Positions 41,397 through 50,340 of a DNA stretch of 64,000 nt are shown here, piece by piece. Source of the DNA: Promethearchaeia archaeon (GTDB lineage Archaea > Asgardarchaeota > Lokiarchaeia > Sigyniarchaeales > SOKP01); contig JAHQWK010000004.1 in NCBI GenBank assembly GCA_029856145.1, positions 124,001-188,000 of the forward strand, given 5' to 3'. The first letter of the stretch is position 1; the number at the start of each line of letters is the position of its first letter. Both the position numbers and the translations under genes were made by a program. The notes beneath the pieces were generated by a model. It was not told the origin of the DNA. It was given only the letters and a program-made list of their open reading frames with translations, and made no database searches.

Positions 41397-42887
41397 TTAT
41401 GTTTTAGGTTTTCGTTTTCTAATGAAATAAATTCCAATAATCGCTCCAAGAGCAGCGCTTTCAATAATAACAAAAACTAATAAGACAATACTCAAGGTCA
41501 CCGTGTCTATTCCTGGGAGTCCCGCAGTACATATATTATTTTCAAATAAATTTCCGGTACTTCCTCCTGTTTCATTGTAACATACCAAATTCCCTAACAA
41601 AATATTATTGGCAATTATATTATTATCGCTATTATCTAAATATGTACCGTTCCTGTTATTATTCGCTGTGTTAGATATAATCGAATTTGAGTTACTATCT
41701 AATAAATGGATTCCATTCTTTTCATTATTATTAGCTGTATTTTCTACTAATGCGATATTATTGCTTGTTTCTAACAAGATTCCATGTTCTTCATTATTTG
41801 TTGCTAAATTATTCATTAGCAAATTATTATGACTATTAAAAACTACATGAATTCCACTTAAGTTATTGTATTGTATAGTGTTAGATTTTAAAATGCTTCT
41901 TAGACTAGAATATAATCTTATCCCATCTAAACCATTATGATGAGCGTTATTATTCTCTATTACACAATCGTCTGGATTGTTCACGAATATTCCATTTTGT
42001 TTATTTTCATAAACTGTGTTTTGAGAGCATATAAGACTATTTCCGCCATCAAGAATAATTCCATGTAATACATTTCCGTAAACTAAATTATTGGAAATAG
42101 TTGTTTCATCACAGGAATCAATTTCAATTCCATTTTGACCATTAAGATTAGCTGTATTACCTGAGATAGTATTATAATCACTATTTGAAGTTAAAGAAAT
42201 TCCATTTATATTTTCATTCTCGTTTGCTTGATTATAAGAAATGGTATTAGAAGTACTCTGGGTGAGAAATATTCCGTGGTTAAAATTTGCAGAGGCGTTA
42301 TTATTTGAAATGGTGTTATGATGAGAATTTGATAGGCGTAAACCTTCATTATTTCCATATATATGATTGCCACTAACTTCTGTGTTATTCACAAACGATA
42401 ACTCAATACCTCTTAAACAATTGTATACGAAGCTATTAATAATTTCACCATTGGTTACATTGTTTAGATATAATCCAGATTCCAGAGAGTCTGAATTTCT
42501 AAATATACAATCTCTAATAATAAAATAATCTCTTGAATTAAATATTCTTAAGCAGTCATCAAATGCAACACCATTATCAAAAATATGATTTCGAATTAAA
42601 TAAGGACTTGCAGGTGTACCATATCCTGTACAAATTCCAATATCTTTTGCCCAAGTCCAATTGCCAGAACTTGTAGTGTTAGTGGTGGCTAACGCATCAA
42701 TTTCAATATCAACAAATGTAGAAGCAATCTTTGGTAATATTGTATCGTAATCATTTTCATATTTAATCGTAGTATTTGAAACATGGAAATTGAAACCTAT
42801 TGAAAACCCCAAAATTGAACATGCTAAAAAAATTGTAAATAAAACCGCAATTTTTTGTTTTTTTCTATTGATCATTAGTTTAACCAT
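41397..42887 (-). CDS. Right-handed beta-helix surface protein, copy A
   Basis: A 496-aa exported protein: signal/anchor helix (about residues 10-32), a long parallel beta-helix of PbH1/NosD-type repeats (NGI..., SNSITISNN..., N-rich turns) from about 80 to 455, and a C-terminal membrane helix (about 465-487) with a basic RKRKPKT end. Such proteins are usually adhesins, polysaccharide-modifying enzymes or S-layer-associated parts. The NosD family name does not imply copper function here. The downstream copy shares the first 130 residues closely. Confidence 0.8.
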   Translation of the reverse strand: MVKLMINRKKQKIAVLFTIFLACSILGFSIGFNFHVSNTTIKYENDYDTILPKIASTFVDIEIDALATTNTTSSGNWTWAKDIGICTGYGTPASPYLIRNHIFDNGVAFDDCLRIFNSRDYFIIRDCIFRNSDSLESGLYLNNVTNGEIINSFVYNCLRGIELSFVNNTEVSGNHIYGNNEGLRLSNSHHNTISNNNASANFNHGIFLTQSTSNTISYNQANENENINGISLTSNSDYNTISGNTANLNGQNGIEIDSCDETTISNNLVYGNVLHGIILDGGNSLICSQNTVYENKQNGIFVNNPDDCVIENNNAHHNGLDGIRLYSSLRSILKSNTIQYNNLSGIHVVFNSHNNLLMNNLATNNEEHGILLETSNNIALVENTANNNEKNGIHLLDSNSNSIISNTANNNRNGTYLDNSDNNIIANNILLGNLVCYNETGGSTGNLFENNICTAGLPGIDTVTLSIVLLVFVIIESAALGAIIGIYFIRKRKPKT

Positions 42888-43010
42888 TTTTTAGTAAATA
42901 GTATGTAATTGAATATAGATATGATATAAAAAGGATTTAGGAATGATTCTTCCCAATTAAACTAAAAATGCCCTAAAATTATATTTAGAAAAAAAATAAA
43001 AAGAAGAAGT

Positions 43011-44756
43011 TTAGGTTTTAGGTTTTCGTTTTCTGACAAAATATACAGCAATTATTACTCCGATAAAAGCACCTTCAATAATACAAAGAATCAATAACAC
43101 TGTACTCAAATCTATTGCTGGGCCGCCAATTGCTCCAGTACAAATATTACCCTCAAAGATATTTCCTGAGCTTCCTGTTTCGTTATAACATACGATATTA
43201 CCTAATAAGATATTGTTAATGATTTTATTGTTATTACTCGTGTCCAGAAATGTACCGTTTTTATTATTATTAGCAGTATTTGTAATAATAGTATTATCAT
43301 TGCTTGTGAGTAAATGAATCCCATTCTCACCATTATTACTCGCTGTGTTACCTGAAATAATATTGTTATCACTATTCATCAGAAATACTCCATGTTCAAC
43401 ATTATTAGATGCTAAATTATTTAATAATAGGTTATCATCACTATTTGTATGAATGTATATTCCACTTAAATTATTATACTGGAAAGTATTAGATTTTATG
43501 AGATTTCTTAGAGATCCACCATCTAGAAGAAAACCATTCATACCATTATGATGCGCATTATTATCTTCGATTATACTATCAGTTATAAGAGAATAATAGA
43601 TTCCAGAATTTTTATTTTCATAAACTGTATTCATAGTACAACTCATATTAATCCCGAGGCCTGTAAAAATTCCATAACCGCTATTATTATAAGCTGTATT
43701 TTTATATATAATAGAGTCAATACAAAACGCTGCATAAAGTCCTGTCCCTGTGTTATGCTTCACTAAATTCTGAATATACTCATTATTATCAGCGAAACCA
43801 GCACTTATTCCATTATTACCATTAGATTTTGCTGTGTTTTTAGAAACAGTATTGAAATCACTTCCCGAAGTCAATGATATACCATTAACATCATTCTTAT
43901 TAGCAGTATTAGATATTATCGTATTCCTATCTCCATCACCAATAAGAATTCCATTATCTGTATTATCATTAGCTTCATTATAAGAAATGGTGTTGTAACT
44001 AGCTGTATCAATACTAATCCCGCTTTGACCATTACGATTGGCTGTATTGTGCAAAATATCATTGTTATCGCTATTTAAAACAATCCAGATTCCGGGAAAA
44101 TTTTGATTATCGTTTAGAAGATTATAGGAGATGGTGTTAAAAGTACTCTGAGTGAGGTATAATCCAATATCTATATTTGCCGATATATTATTATTAGAAA
44201 TAGTGTTAAAATGAGAATTATCTACTGTTAATCCAGCAGTAGTAATGTAAATATGATTTCCATCTAAAACAGTATTATTTACAAATTCCATCTCAATTCC
44301 TATATAGTTATCATAAGAAAAACTGTCAATGACCCTTCCATTAGTAACATTGCTTAAATAAAGTCCGGCCGACATGAAACCAGCGTTTATAAAGGTACAA
44401 TCTTGAATGATAAAATATTCTCTTGAATTTAAGATCCTTAAACAATCATCCATTGCTAAAGCATTATCAAAAGTATGCCCTTGAATTCTGTAAGGATTTC
44501 CAAGTGTGCCCAATCCTGTACACAGTCCAATATCTTTTGCCCATGTCCAATTACCATTGGTTGAAGTATTTGTAGTTAATAGTGCATCAATTGTAATATC
44601 ACCAAAAGTAGCTGCAATTCTCAACGAATCATTATCATAATCCCCATTAATTTCTCTAGAAGTATAAAAATTAGTGCTTACAGTGAGCGCCATGATTGTG
44701 CTTGTTAAAAAAATTGTTACAAAAAATGCAAGTTTTTGGTTTTTTCTATTTAACAT
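43011..44756 (-). CDS. Right-handed beta-helix surface protein, copy B
   Basis: A 581-aa paralogue of the next gene on this strand, with the same signal helix, N-terminal TNGNWTWAKDIGLCTGLGT segment, PbH1 repeats and identical C-terminal membrane helix plus RKRKPKT tail. It carries several more helix coils than copy A, which accounts for the extra 85 residues. It is Asn/Ser/Thr-rich with many sequons. Tandem duplication with coil-number change is evident. Confidence 0.8.
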   Translation of the reverse strand: MLNRKNQKLAFFVTIFLTSTIMALTVSTNFYTSREINGDYDNDSLRIAATFGDITIDALLTTNTSTNGNWTWAKDIGLCTGLGTLGNPYRIQGHTFDNALAMDDCLRILNSREYFIIQDCTFINAGFMSAGLYLSNVTNGRVIDSFSYDNYIGIEMEFVNNTVLDGNHIYITTAGLTVDNSHFNTISNNNISANIDIGLYLTQSTFNTISYNLLNDNQNFPGIWIVLNSDNNDILHNTANRNGQSGISIDTASYNTISYNEANDNTDNGILIGDGDRNTIISNTANKNDVNGISLTSGSDFNTVSKNTAKSNGNNGISAGFADNNEYIQNLVKHNTGTGLYAAFCIDSIIYKNTAYNNSGYGIFTGLGINMSCTMNTVYENKNSGIYYSLITDSIIEDNNAHHNGMNGFLLDGGSLRNLIKSNTFQYNNLSGIYIHTNSDDNLLLNNLASNNVEHGVFLMNSDNNIISGNTASNNGENGIHLLTSNDNTIITNTANNNKNGTFLDTSNNNKIINNILLGNIVCYNETGSSGNIFEGNICTGAIGGPAIDLSTVLLILCIIEGAFIGVIIAVYFVRKRKPKT

Positions 44757-44858
44757 TAAATTAACCCTTTTTATGTAAAGACAGTATGTAAATTAACACC
44801 ATTCAAATATATAAATCTATTACATAAGATTCTTCATTTATCAAAGCATCAAAATCAG

Positions 44859-44876
44859 AATTCTTGTAAGAATTTG
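44859..44876 (+). promoter_or_regulatory. Inverted repeat upstream of MBL-fold gene 1
   Basis: GAATTCTTGTAAGAATTT has 7-bp perfect arms around GT. It lies 57 nt before the start of the first metallo-beta-lactamase-fold gene and downstream of a TATA-like AATATATAAAT (about 44807-44817). It does not match the shared 18-bp operator and is at a different place relative to TATA. Confidence 0.4.
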
Positions 44877-44933
44877 AAGGTGTAAGTCAGAAAAATCACA
44901 AAAGTTTTTCAAGAGTATATCCTAAAAAAATTT

Positions 44934-45881
44934 ATGTCATTTGATTTTGTGAAAAAATTAGATTTTGAATCAGAATTCTTTGATCTCTATAAACTTTCAG
45001 AAAGTGCTTATGGCGCGATTGGTAAAGAAAATTCTGGTATGGGTGGAAATGCTGGGTTCATTGATATTGAAGACTATTTGATAATTATCGATACTACTGC
45101 AAATGTAGACGCTGCTAAAGATTTAAAAAAAGCAGCTATCCAATACACTCAAAAAGAGCCTAATTTTATTGTAATTACCCATTATCATATGGATCATCTT
45201 ATGGGAACATCATTGTTTGATAAATCAACTCAAATAATGACATCTGATCGAACCCTTAAAAATATTCAAACAGATGGTAAGAAAAGAATTGAAGAGTATA
45301 AGAATATGGATCTAACCGAAATGGAAGATACTCTTAAAAATGAAACAGATGAGGCGAAGAAGAAAGATATTGAAAATGATCTTAAATTTCTTAAGGCTGT
45401 TCGTTCAGATGATTTTTCTCTTCGAGAACCTAATCTTACATTTAAGGAAGGTTGTGTCATATATGGAAAAGGAGAGTCTGTTCAGTTGAGAACTTTTAAA
45501 AAAGCTCATACTGATGGAGATGTAATAGTATATATCCCTGAGGAAAAAGTATTATTTGCCGGAGATCTTTTATTTGCACGTGAAGATCCCTGGCTAGGTT
45601 CTGGAGATCCTGAAGGATGGATTTCTGTAAATGATGAAATAATGACATTAGATTTTAAAGTTGTAGTTCCTGGACACGGTGAATTAGCTTCTAAAGAACA
45701 ATTTTCCCTTGAAAATAAATATATTAAAGAAATTCTCGATTTAGTTAAAAAACGTATTGATGCTGGAGAAGATCCAACACAATTAAAAAGAGAGGATTTT
45801 TCAGACGAGTTACAATCCTTTGATAGCCAACTTTTAGAATGGAATCTTAATTTTCTCGCCGAATTCTTAAAAAAGTCCTAA
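44934..45881 (+). CDS. Metallo-beta-lactamase-fold hydrolase, copy 1
   Basis: A 315-aa MBL-fold protein with THYHMDH (HxHxDH, about residues 82-88), a histidine in KAHTDGDV, Asp in FAGDLLF and His in VPGHGEL: a full set of binuclear metal ligands. An acidic helical insertion (about 105-150) lies between the first and second metal motif. It resembles the alkyl sulfatase/glyoxalase-II-like hydrolase group. Substrate unknown. A second member follows after 220 nt under separate control. Confidence 0.85.
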   Translation: MSFDFVKKLDFESEFFDLYKLSESAYGAIGKENSGMGGNAGFIDIEDYLIIIDTTANVDAAKDLKKAAIQYTQKEPNFIVITHYHMDHLMGTSLFDKSTQIMTSDRTLKNIQTDGKKRIEEYKNMDLTEMEDTLKNETDEAKKKDIENDLKFLKAVRSDDFSLREPNLTFKEGCVIYGKGESVQLRTFKKAHTDGDVIVYIPEEKVLFAGDLLFAREDPWLGSGDPEGWISVNDEIMTLDFKVVVPGHGELASKEQFSLENKYIKEILDLVKKRIDAGEDPTQLKREDFSDELQSFDSQLLEWNLNFLAEFLKKS

Positions 45882-46004
45882 TTATATTTTTAATTTTTTT
45901 TGAAGAAAGTTATGTTCTTTTATAATCGTTGAATATTATTTGTAAATACGATAATTTAACCATACTCTTTTCTAAATAAGAAAAAATTAGTTCAAATATT
46001 ATGT

Positions 46005-46043
46005 AAAGTTCATGTGAAGTTTATCAAATTAATCTATAAATAA
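46005..46043 (+). promoter_or_regulatory. Operator palindrome and TATA box of MBL-fold gene 2
   Basis: AAAGTTCATGTGAAGTTT (46005-46022) matches the perfect site at 26593-26610 in 15 of 18 positions, including the central TTCATGTGAAGTT. After 11 nt comes CTATAAATA (46034), the same spacing as in the three other promoters. This places the MBL-fold protein at 46102 in the same predicted regulon, 20 kb away from the other members. Confidence 0.6.
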
Positions 46044-46101
46044 ATGTATTACATTTTATCATTTATTTACACAATTCTGATAAATTTAAAGGAAATATAA
46101 A

Positions 46102-46941
46102 ATGAATTATAAAAAAATAGATTTTAAATCAAATTATTTTGATCTTTTTGAATTAGTAGAAGGAATTTATGCCGCAATATCCAAAAATGATTCTGGAGCA
46201 AGCGTAAGTGCCGGATTCTTTGATTTAGGTAATTATCTAATTGTATTTGATACTCATATATATCCAGGTGCTACTCACGATTTATATAAAGCAATAAAAG
46301 AATTATATGATAAAGATCCCTCATTTATTATTAATAGCCATTATCACAGTGATCATATGTTTGGTAATTACCTCTTTCCAGAGAACATTCCAATTATGAG
46401 TACCCCTCTTACATTGGAAAAAATCAAAGAAGTATGCTGTGATCAGCTTAAACATTTTAGGGAAACCGCAGATGAAGAAATACTAAAACGTAAGGAAATG
46501 TTAAAATCTGAAGATGCTCCTTTTGGCGAGATTGAAATTTATAATGACTTAGAATTCTATAAATATGTAAAAGATCCAAATTTCAACATCAGATTACCAG
46601 ATTTCTTGATTAAAGATGAAATAATAATAAATGGAACCAAAAAGACTGTTCATTTGATTCCTTACGGTGTTGGACATACAGAATCTGACATTATCGCTTA
46701 TTTTCCAAATGAAAAAATCTGTTTTATGGGGGATTTATTATTTGCTGATTTGGACGAGAGCTGGGCACCAAACGAAACTGGAAGATTTAATGCCGTTAAT
46801 CCATCAAATTTATACAAAATTCTGAAATCTATAATAGAGAAAGATATTGAGATTTATGTGCCGGGACACGGAGAGCTATCAAAAAAAGATGCTGTTCAAA
46901 TGAATATAGACTTTATAAAAAAATATTTTATTGAACAATGA
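46102..46941 (+). CDS. Metallo-beta-lactamase-fold hydrolase, copy 2
   Basis: A 279-aa MBL-fold protein with SHYHSDHM (HxHxDH, about residues 79-85), GVGHTESD, FMGDLLFAD and VPGHGELS as metal-binding motifs. It is related to the preceding gene but shorter in the central insertion. AAAGGAAA precedes the ATG. Its promoter carries the shared operator, unlike copy 1, so the two duplicates are probably expressed under different conditions. Confidence 0.85.
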   Translation: MNYKKIDFKSNYFDLFELVEGIYAAISKNDSGASVSAGFFDLGNYLIVFDTHIYPGATHDLYKAIKELYDKDPSFIINSHYHSDHMFGNYLFPENIPIMSTPLTLEKIKEVCCDQLKHFRETADEEILKRKEMLKSEDAPFGEIEIYNDLEFYKYVKDPNFNIRLPDFLIKDEIIINGTKKTVHLIPYGVGHTESDIIAYFPNEKICFMGDLLFADLDESWAPNETGRFNAVNPSNLYKILKSIIEKDIEIYVPGHGELSKKDAVQMNIDFIKKYFIEQ

Positions 46942-47073
46942 ATGGATTAGATAGCTATATTCCCTTTTAGTATGAATAATAAGTGGTTAAGTTTCAATTT
47001 TAAGTATTAGACATTTTTGATCAATCCGCTATGTTGATGCTTAATTTTATTTCTCTCTAAACCTAAAAACAAG

Positions 47074-48120
47074 CTAAATAAGATTCTTTTTTTTTATAAT
47101 TTTATAATACTTATCACGTTCTTGGCGTATAAGTTTTATTTCTTCTCTTAAATCTGTTAATTCTCGTTTAATATTCTCCTTTTCATTATTTACACCCAAG
47201 ATCCTATCGTTCAATTTCTTAATTTCGATTTCTAAATTCGGAACTGATTCACTGTCTCTTTTTGCTTTTAGTACTTGAAATTTTAACTTTTTATTAGTTT
47301 CATTCAATTTTTCAATTTCATGATTTAAGGTATCGTTTTCCATCTTAATTTTTTTAATTTCTGTTAGTAGTTGTTCAGCACCTTTTTCGATTTCATCTGT
47401 ATCACCTAATTTTGCTTTTAAGTTATTAATTCGTTCATCTTTCTGGTCCAATGCTAATTTTTGTACATTTAATAATCTAGTTGATTCTCTATTTTTTGAT
47501 GTTAAAGTGGCGTTATATTCATTTAAATCTGCCATTTGGTTACTCCAATTTTCTAATTTTGAATATAATCCAGTTACCTCATTTTTTAAAGCTTCAACGT
47601 TTCTTAAATGTTCAGATCTGTCAGAAACTAACATAGAAACTTTTTGAGCAAGATCATTAATTTTTCCTTTCTTTTCTCCTATTTCTTGTTCAAATCCTCG
47701 TCTCTCTTGCCAATAGGCATCGAGTTCACCTTTTTCTAACAACTCGTAGGATTTTGCAAATAGTTCTTTAAACTTTTTTTCCTTTCTTTGAGGTAATAAT
47801 TCAAAAGCAATTCTTCGTACTTGACCCTCAAAATTTTTTGGAAGTATATCCTCATCAGAAAGGAATACTGTAATTACATGATCTCCCTTCCCAATAAAAT
47901 GCTTGGAAGAATGACCCGTAAAAAAACTAGCTACACTAAGATCACGCTTTATTTGCATTTCTAAATAATTGGAACCTGTCCTCACCCTCTTATGTTCCTC
48001 AAAAACAGTCGAAAGCATTGAATCTGTTACTCCTAATTCTTCACAGATATTTTGCGGATATTCAACATCTTTAGTTAATTCTGATTTCTTATCTAGATTT
48101 AAAATCACAATTCCTTTCAA
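47074..48120 (-). CDS. Longin-like domain with long coiled coil
   Basis: A 348-aa protein. Residues 1-110 (MKGIVILNLDKKSELTKDVEYP ... HVITVFLSDEDILPKNFEGQVRRIAFELL) look like a longin/roadblock-type alpha-beta domain, by analogy with the other longin-like proteins of this window. Residues about 140-340 are an unbroken coiled coil (heptads of L/I with E/K). There is no membrane segment. The layout superficially recalls longin-SNAREs, but the coil is far longer and lacks the central zero-layer pattern, so I do not call it a SNARE. A tether or scaffold role is more likely. Confidence 0.6.
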   Translation of the reverse strand: MKGIVILNLDKKSELTKDVEYPQNICEELGVTDSMLSTVFEEHKRVRTGSNYLEMQIKRDLSVASFFTGHSSKHFIGKGDHVITVFLSDEDILPKNFEGQVRRIAFELLPQRKEKKFKELFAKSYELLEKGELDAYWQERRGFEQEIGEKKGKINDLAQKVSMLVSDRSEHLRNVEALKNEVTGLYSKLENWSNQMADLNEYNATLTSKNRESTRLLNVQKLALDQKDERINNLKAKLGDTDEIEKGAEQLLTEIKKIKMENDTLNHEIEKLNETNKKLKFQVLKAKRDSESVPNLEIEIKKLNDRILGVNNEKENIKRELTDLREEIKLIRQERDKYYKIIKKKNLI

Positions 48121-48265
48121 TTTATATCCCTAATAAGTAATAAATTAGCTAATTCCAAATATGCAAATATAATGTTCACTCTAATATTAATTAAGATTAT
48201 CAAATTTTTTAAAATTGCTATATATCATTAATGCATTTCAAAAAAAAACCACAAACTATTAATCC

Positions 48266-48634
48266 TTACTTTAAGTATGTGTTCACCAATTCTCTAAATT
48301 CATTAACTTTAATTGGTTTAGAGATATATTCATTAAATCCTGCTGATAAAATTCTATCTTTATCACCTTTCATTGCAAAGGAGGTTACTGCAATTATTGG
48401 TATTTCCCTAAATTTCTCAATATTTCGTAGTTCGGTACATATATCAATTCCACTCATTTCTGGAAGTTGGATATCTAAAATAACTAAATCAGGATTCCCA
48501 GTTTTTATTAGTTCTAATCCTAAATCTCCACGTGTTTCTTCAAAAATTTCAACATTCGGTATTAATTTTAAAATTGCTCTAAACAACTTCATGTTTTTTT
48601 CATTATCCTCAATAACATACACATTTCTAGTCAT
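48266..48634 (-). CDS. Single-domain response regulator (receiver)
   Basis: A 122-aa CheY-like receiver with acidic pair E9/D10, phospho-acceptor D54, switch residue T84 and K106, all canonical. No output domain is present. It lies downstream of the GTPase/kinase operon on the same strand after a gap of 164 nt and probably takes phosphate from one of the two kinases. Confidence 0.9.
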   Translation of the reverse strand: MTRNVYVIEDNEKNMKLFRAILKLIPNVEIFEETRGDLGLELIKTGNPDLVILDIQLPEMSGIDICTELRNIEKFREIPIIAVTSFAMKGDKDRILSAGFNEYISKPIKVNEFRELVNTYLK

Positions 48635-48798
48635 AAATAATAACCCCGATTCTCTTCTATTGAAATTATTAAATATTTTTTTTTCTAATTTTATTTTAAA
48701 ACCATTTTCTTGAAACGGTTATATAAATCATTTTTGATTTATTATTTAAATCTATTTTTAAAAATATCAAATTGAAGTAGCAAAATCAAAAATAATAA

Positions 48799-50340
48799 TC
48801 ATGATATAAATTTTGCTTTTAATTCTTGAGCAACCTTAGCAATTTTTTTCAGTTCTTCAAAATCTTTCTCTATCATTGATTTCATTATGTCAATCTTGAG
48901 TTTTTTAACTTTTTCAAGGGTTACAGAAAATTCCTTGTTGATATCATCATAGAGTTCATCGATGTTGTTATAAAGAATCTGAGCATGTTCTTTATCCATA
49001 ATCTCAGAGTTAATAATCATGTTTTGATATGAATTATTTAATTCATCTAACCAATTCCTTCCGAGTTCCTTTATTGGGAAAAGATCATCGAGTTTACCCG
49101 TTCTAATCGCTATTTCAAACTTATCTCTATAGTTTTCAAATAACTTCTTAAAATAATTATTGATTTTATTTTCAATAGCTTTTAAGTTAATATTTGGGTT
49201 CATAAAAAGAGTCACTGTATAATTGTCATAACCAAATATATTCATTTTCAAATTACTCCCTTTTAAGCCAAAACCTGTTAAGTTTTGAATGTTTAATTCT
49301 AAGGAAAACTTTTCAAGTGCGCTAATAAACATTGGAATTAATTCAAGATCAACTGGAATTATTGTATCGTCATTTGGCATACTTTGAGAAATAAAGTCTT
49401 TAAGAGCATCATCAAATAATTCAAGCTTTATTAAAGATTTTCCATCCTTATCTGCTATTATTGCTCCTATAATTGACGGTACTACTTCCTTTATTGCTAA
49501 TTTAGTAGGGACTAAACGCCTTTCAGATTTATTAAAAGGAGCAGATGAAAAACTGCTTAATATCTTATTGTATATAACTTTACCTTTATTTGTCAAGCTA
49601 AGAAGGTCTTTATTCTCAACGTGCTTTATTTCAATATGCCCTTTGTTAGCGAGGCTTTCAACAAGATAATTAGTTAATTTTTTAGGATGGTTTAATTTTT
49701 CATGAAGATTTTCTTTAGTAATTACAACTTCTTTATCAATTTGATGTATAAGTTTAATTGATTCATCAACAATATTTAATAGTAAACCTTCATCATCGGG
49801 TATAATATCTTGAAGACAGATTTTCATAATATCAATCAAATTTGAAAAAGTCTGGGTAAAATAATCCCTTTTTAAACTTGTAAATAAAAAATTTATTAAA
49901 TTTTCATTTGGAAATTCAGTTTTGACAAGTGATTTGATTTCCCTAACTTTTTTTTCACTCACTAGATCTATTTTATGTAATAAAACAAAGATATATGTTG
50001 AAGGTGTTATGGTATTCCTTAAATCTATTATTTTTCTTACGAATTTAAAAATTTCATCATAACTAGACACAATATCTATTACAACTAAAATCAGTTTAGT
50101 GCCAATGAAAATTCTTTTTTCATCTGTATCAAGCCATCGCTTATTTTCTTGTCCTGCAAGATCAAATATACCAACGTCTTGATTTAAACTAGGCAATCTC
50201 ATTATTAATGATTCTTCACCGTAGGTTGGTTCTAATGCATATTCTAATAATTTTGTTGAACTTTCACCTTCAAAAAAGACCTTACGGAGCGTTGTTTTTC
50301 CTGCACCGGGAGGTCCTACAAAGATAATTTTTTCACTCAT
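48799..50340 (-). CDS. Rag/Gtr-like GTPase with winged-helix and longin/roadblock-like tail
   Basis: A 513-aa multidomain GTPase. G1 is G9-PPGAGK-T16, G3 is DLAGQE and G4 is HKIDLV; the His in place of Asn in NKxD is a feature of the Rag/Gtr group. Residues about 185-265 look like a winged helix (EKLNHPKKLTNYLVESLANKGHIEI), and about 280-420 like a longin- or roadblock-type domain (IGAIIADKDGKSLIKLELFDDALKDFI). ATG 50340 overlaps the upstream stop by 8 nt (ATGAGTGA); a TTG at 50349 is less likely. Last gene of the operon. Confidence 0.82.
   Translation of the reverse strand: MSEKIIFVGPPGAGKTTLRKVFFEGESSTKLLEYALEPTYGEESLIMRLPSLNQDVGIFDLAGQENKRWLDTDEKRIFIGTKLILVVIDIVSSYDEIFKFVRKIIDLRNTITPSTYIFVLLHKIDLVSEKKVREIKSLVKTEFPNENLINFLFTSLKRDYFTQTFSNLIDIMKICLQDIIPDDEGLLLNIVDESIKLIHQIDKEVVITKENLHEKLNHPKKLTNYLVESLANKGHIEIKHVENKDLLSLTNKGKVIYNKILSSFSSAPFNKSERRLVPTKLAIKEVVPSIIGAIIADKDGKSLIKLELFDDALKDFISQSMPNDDTIIPVDLELIPMFISALEKFSLELNIQNLTGFGLKGSNLKMNIFGYDNYTVTLFMNPNINLKAIENKINNYFKKLFENYRDKFEIAIRTGKLDDLFPIKELGRNWLDELNNSYQNMIINSEIMDKEHAQILYNNIDELYDDINKEFSVTLEKVKKLKIDIMKSMIEKDFEELKKIAKVAQELKAKFIS

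Noticed and set aside
41397..44756. NosD-type copper-loading function for the beta-helix proteins
   Set aside because: The likeness is only to the repeat fold; there is no nos operon and the proteins are membrane-anchored at the surface.
44859..44876. Inverted repeat upstream of MBL gene 1 as a fifth member of the shared operator set
   Set aside because: Arms differ (GAATTCTT against GAACTTCA) and it lies downstream of the likely TATA box instead of 11 nt upstream.
47074..48120. Longin-SNARE identity
   Set aside because: The coiled coil is too long, has no recognisable SNARE zero layer and the protein has no membrane anchor.
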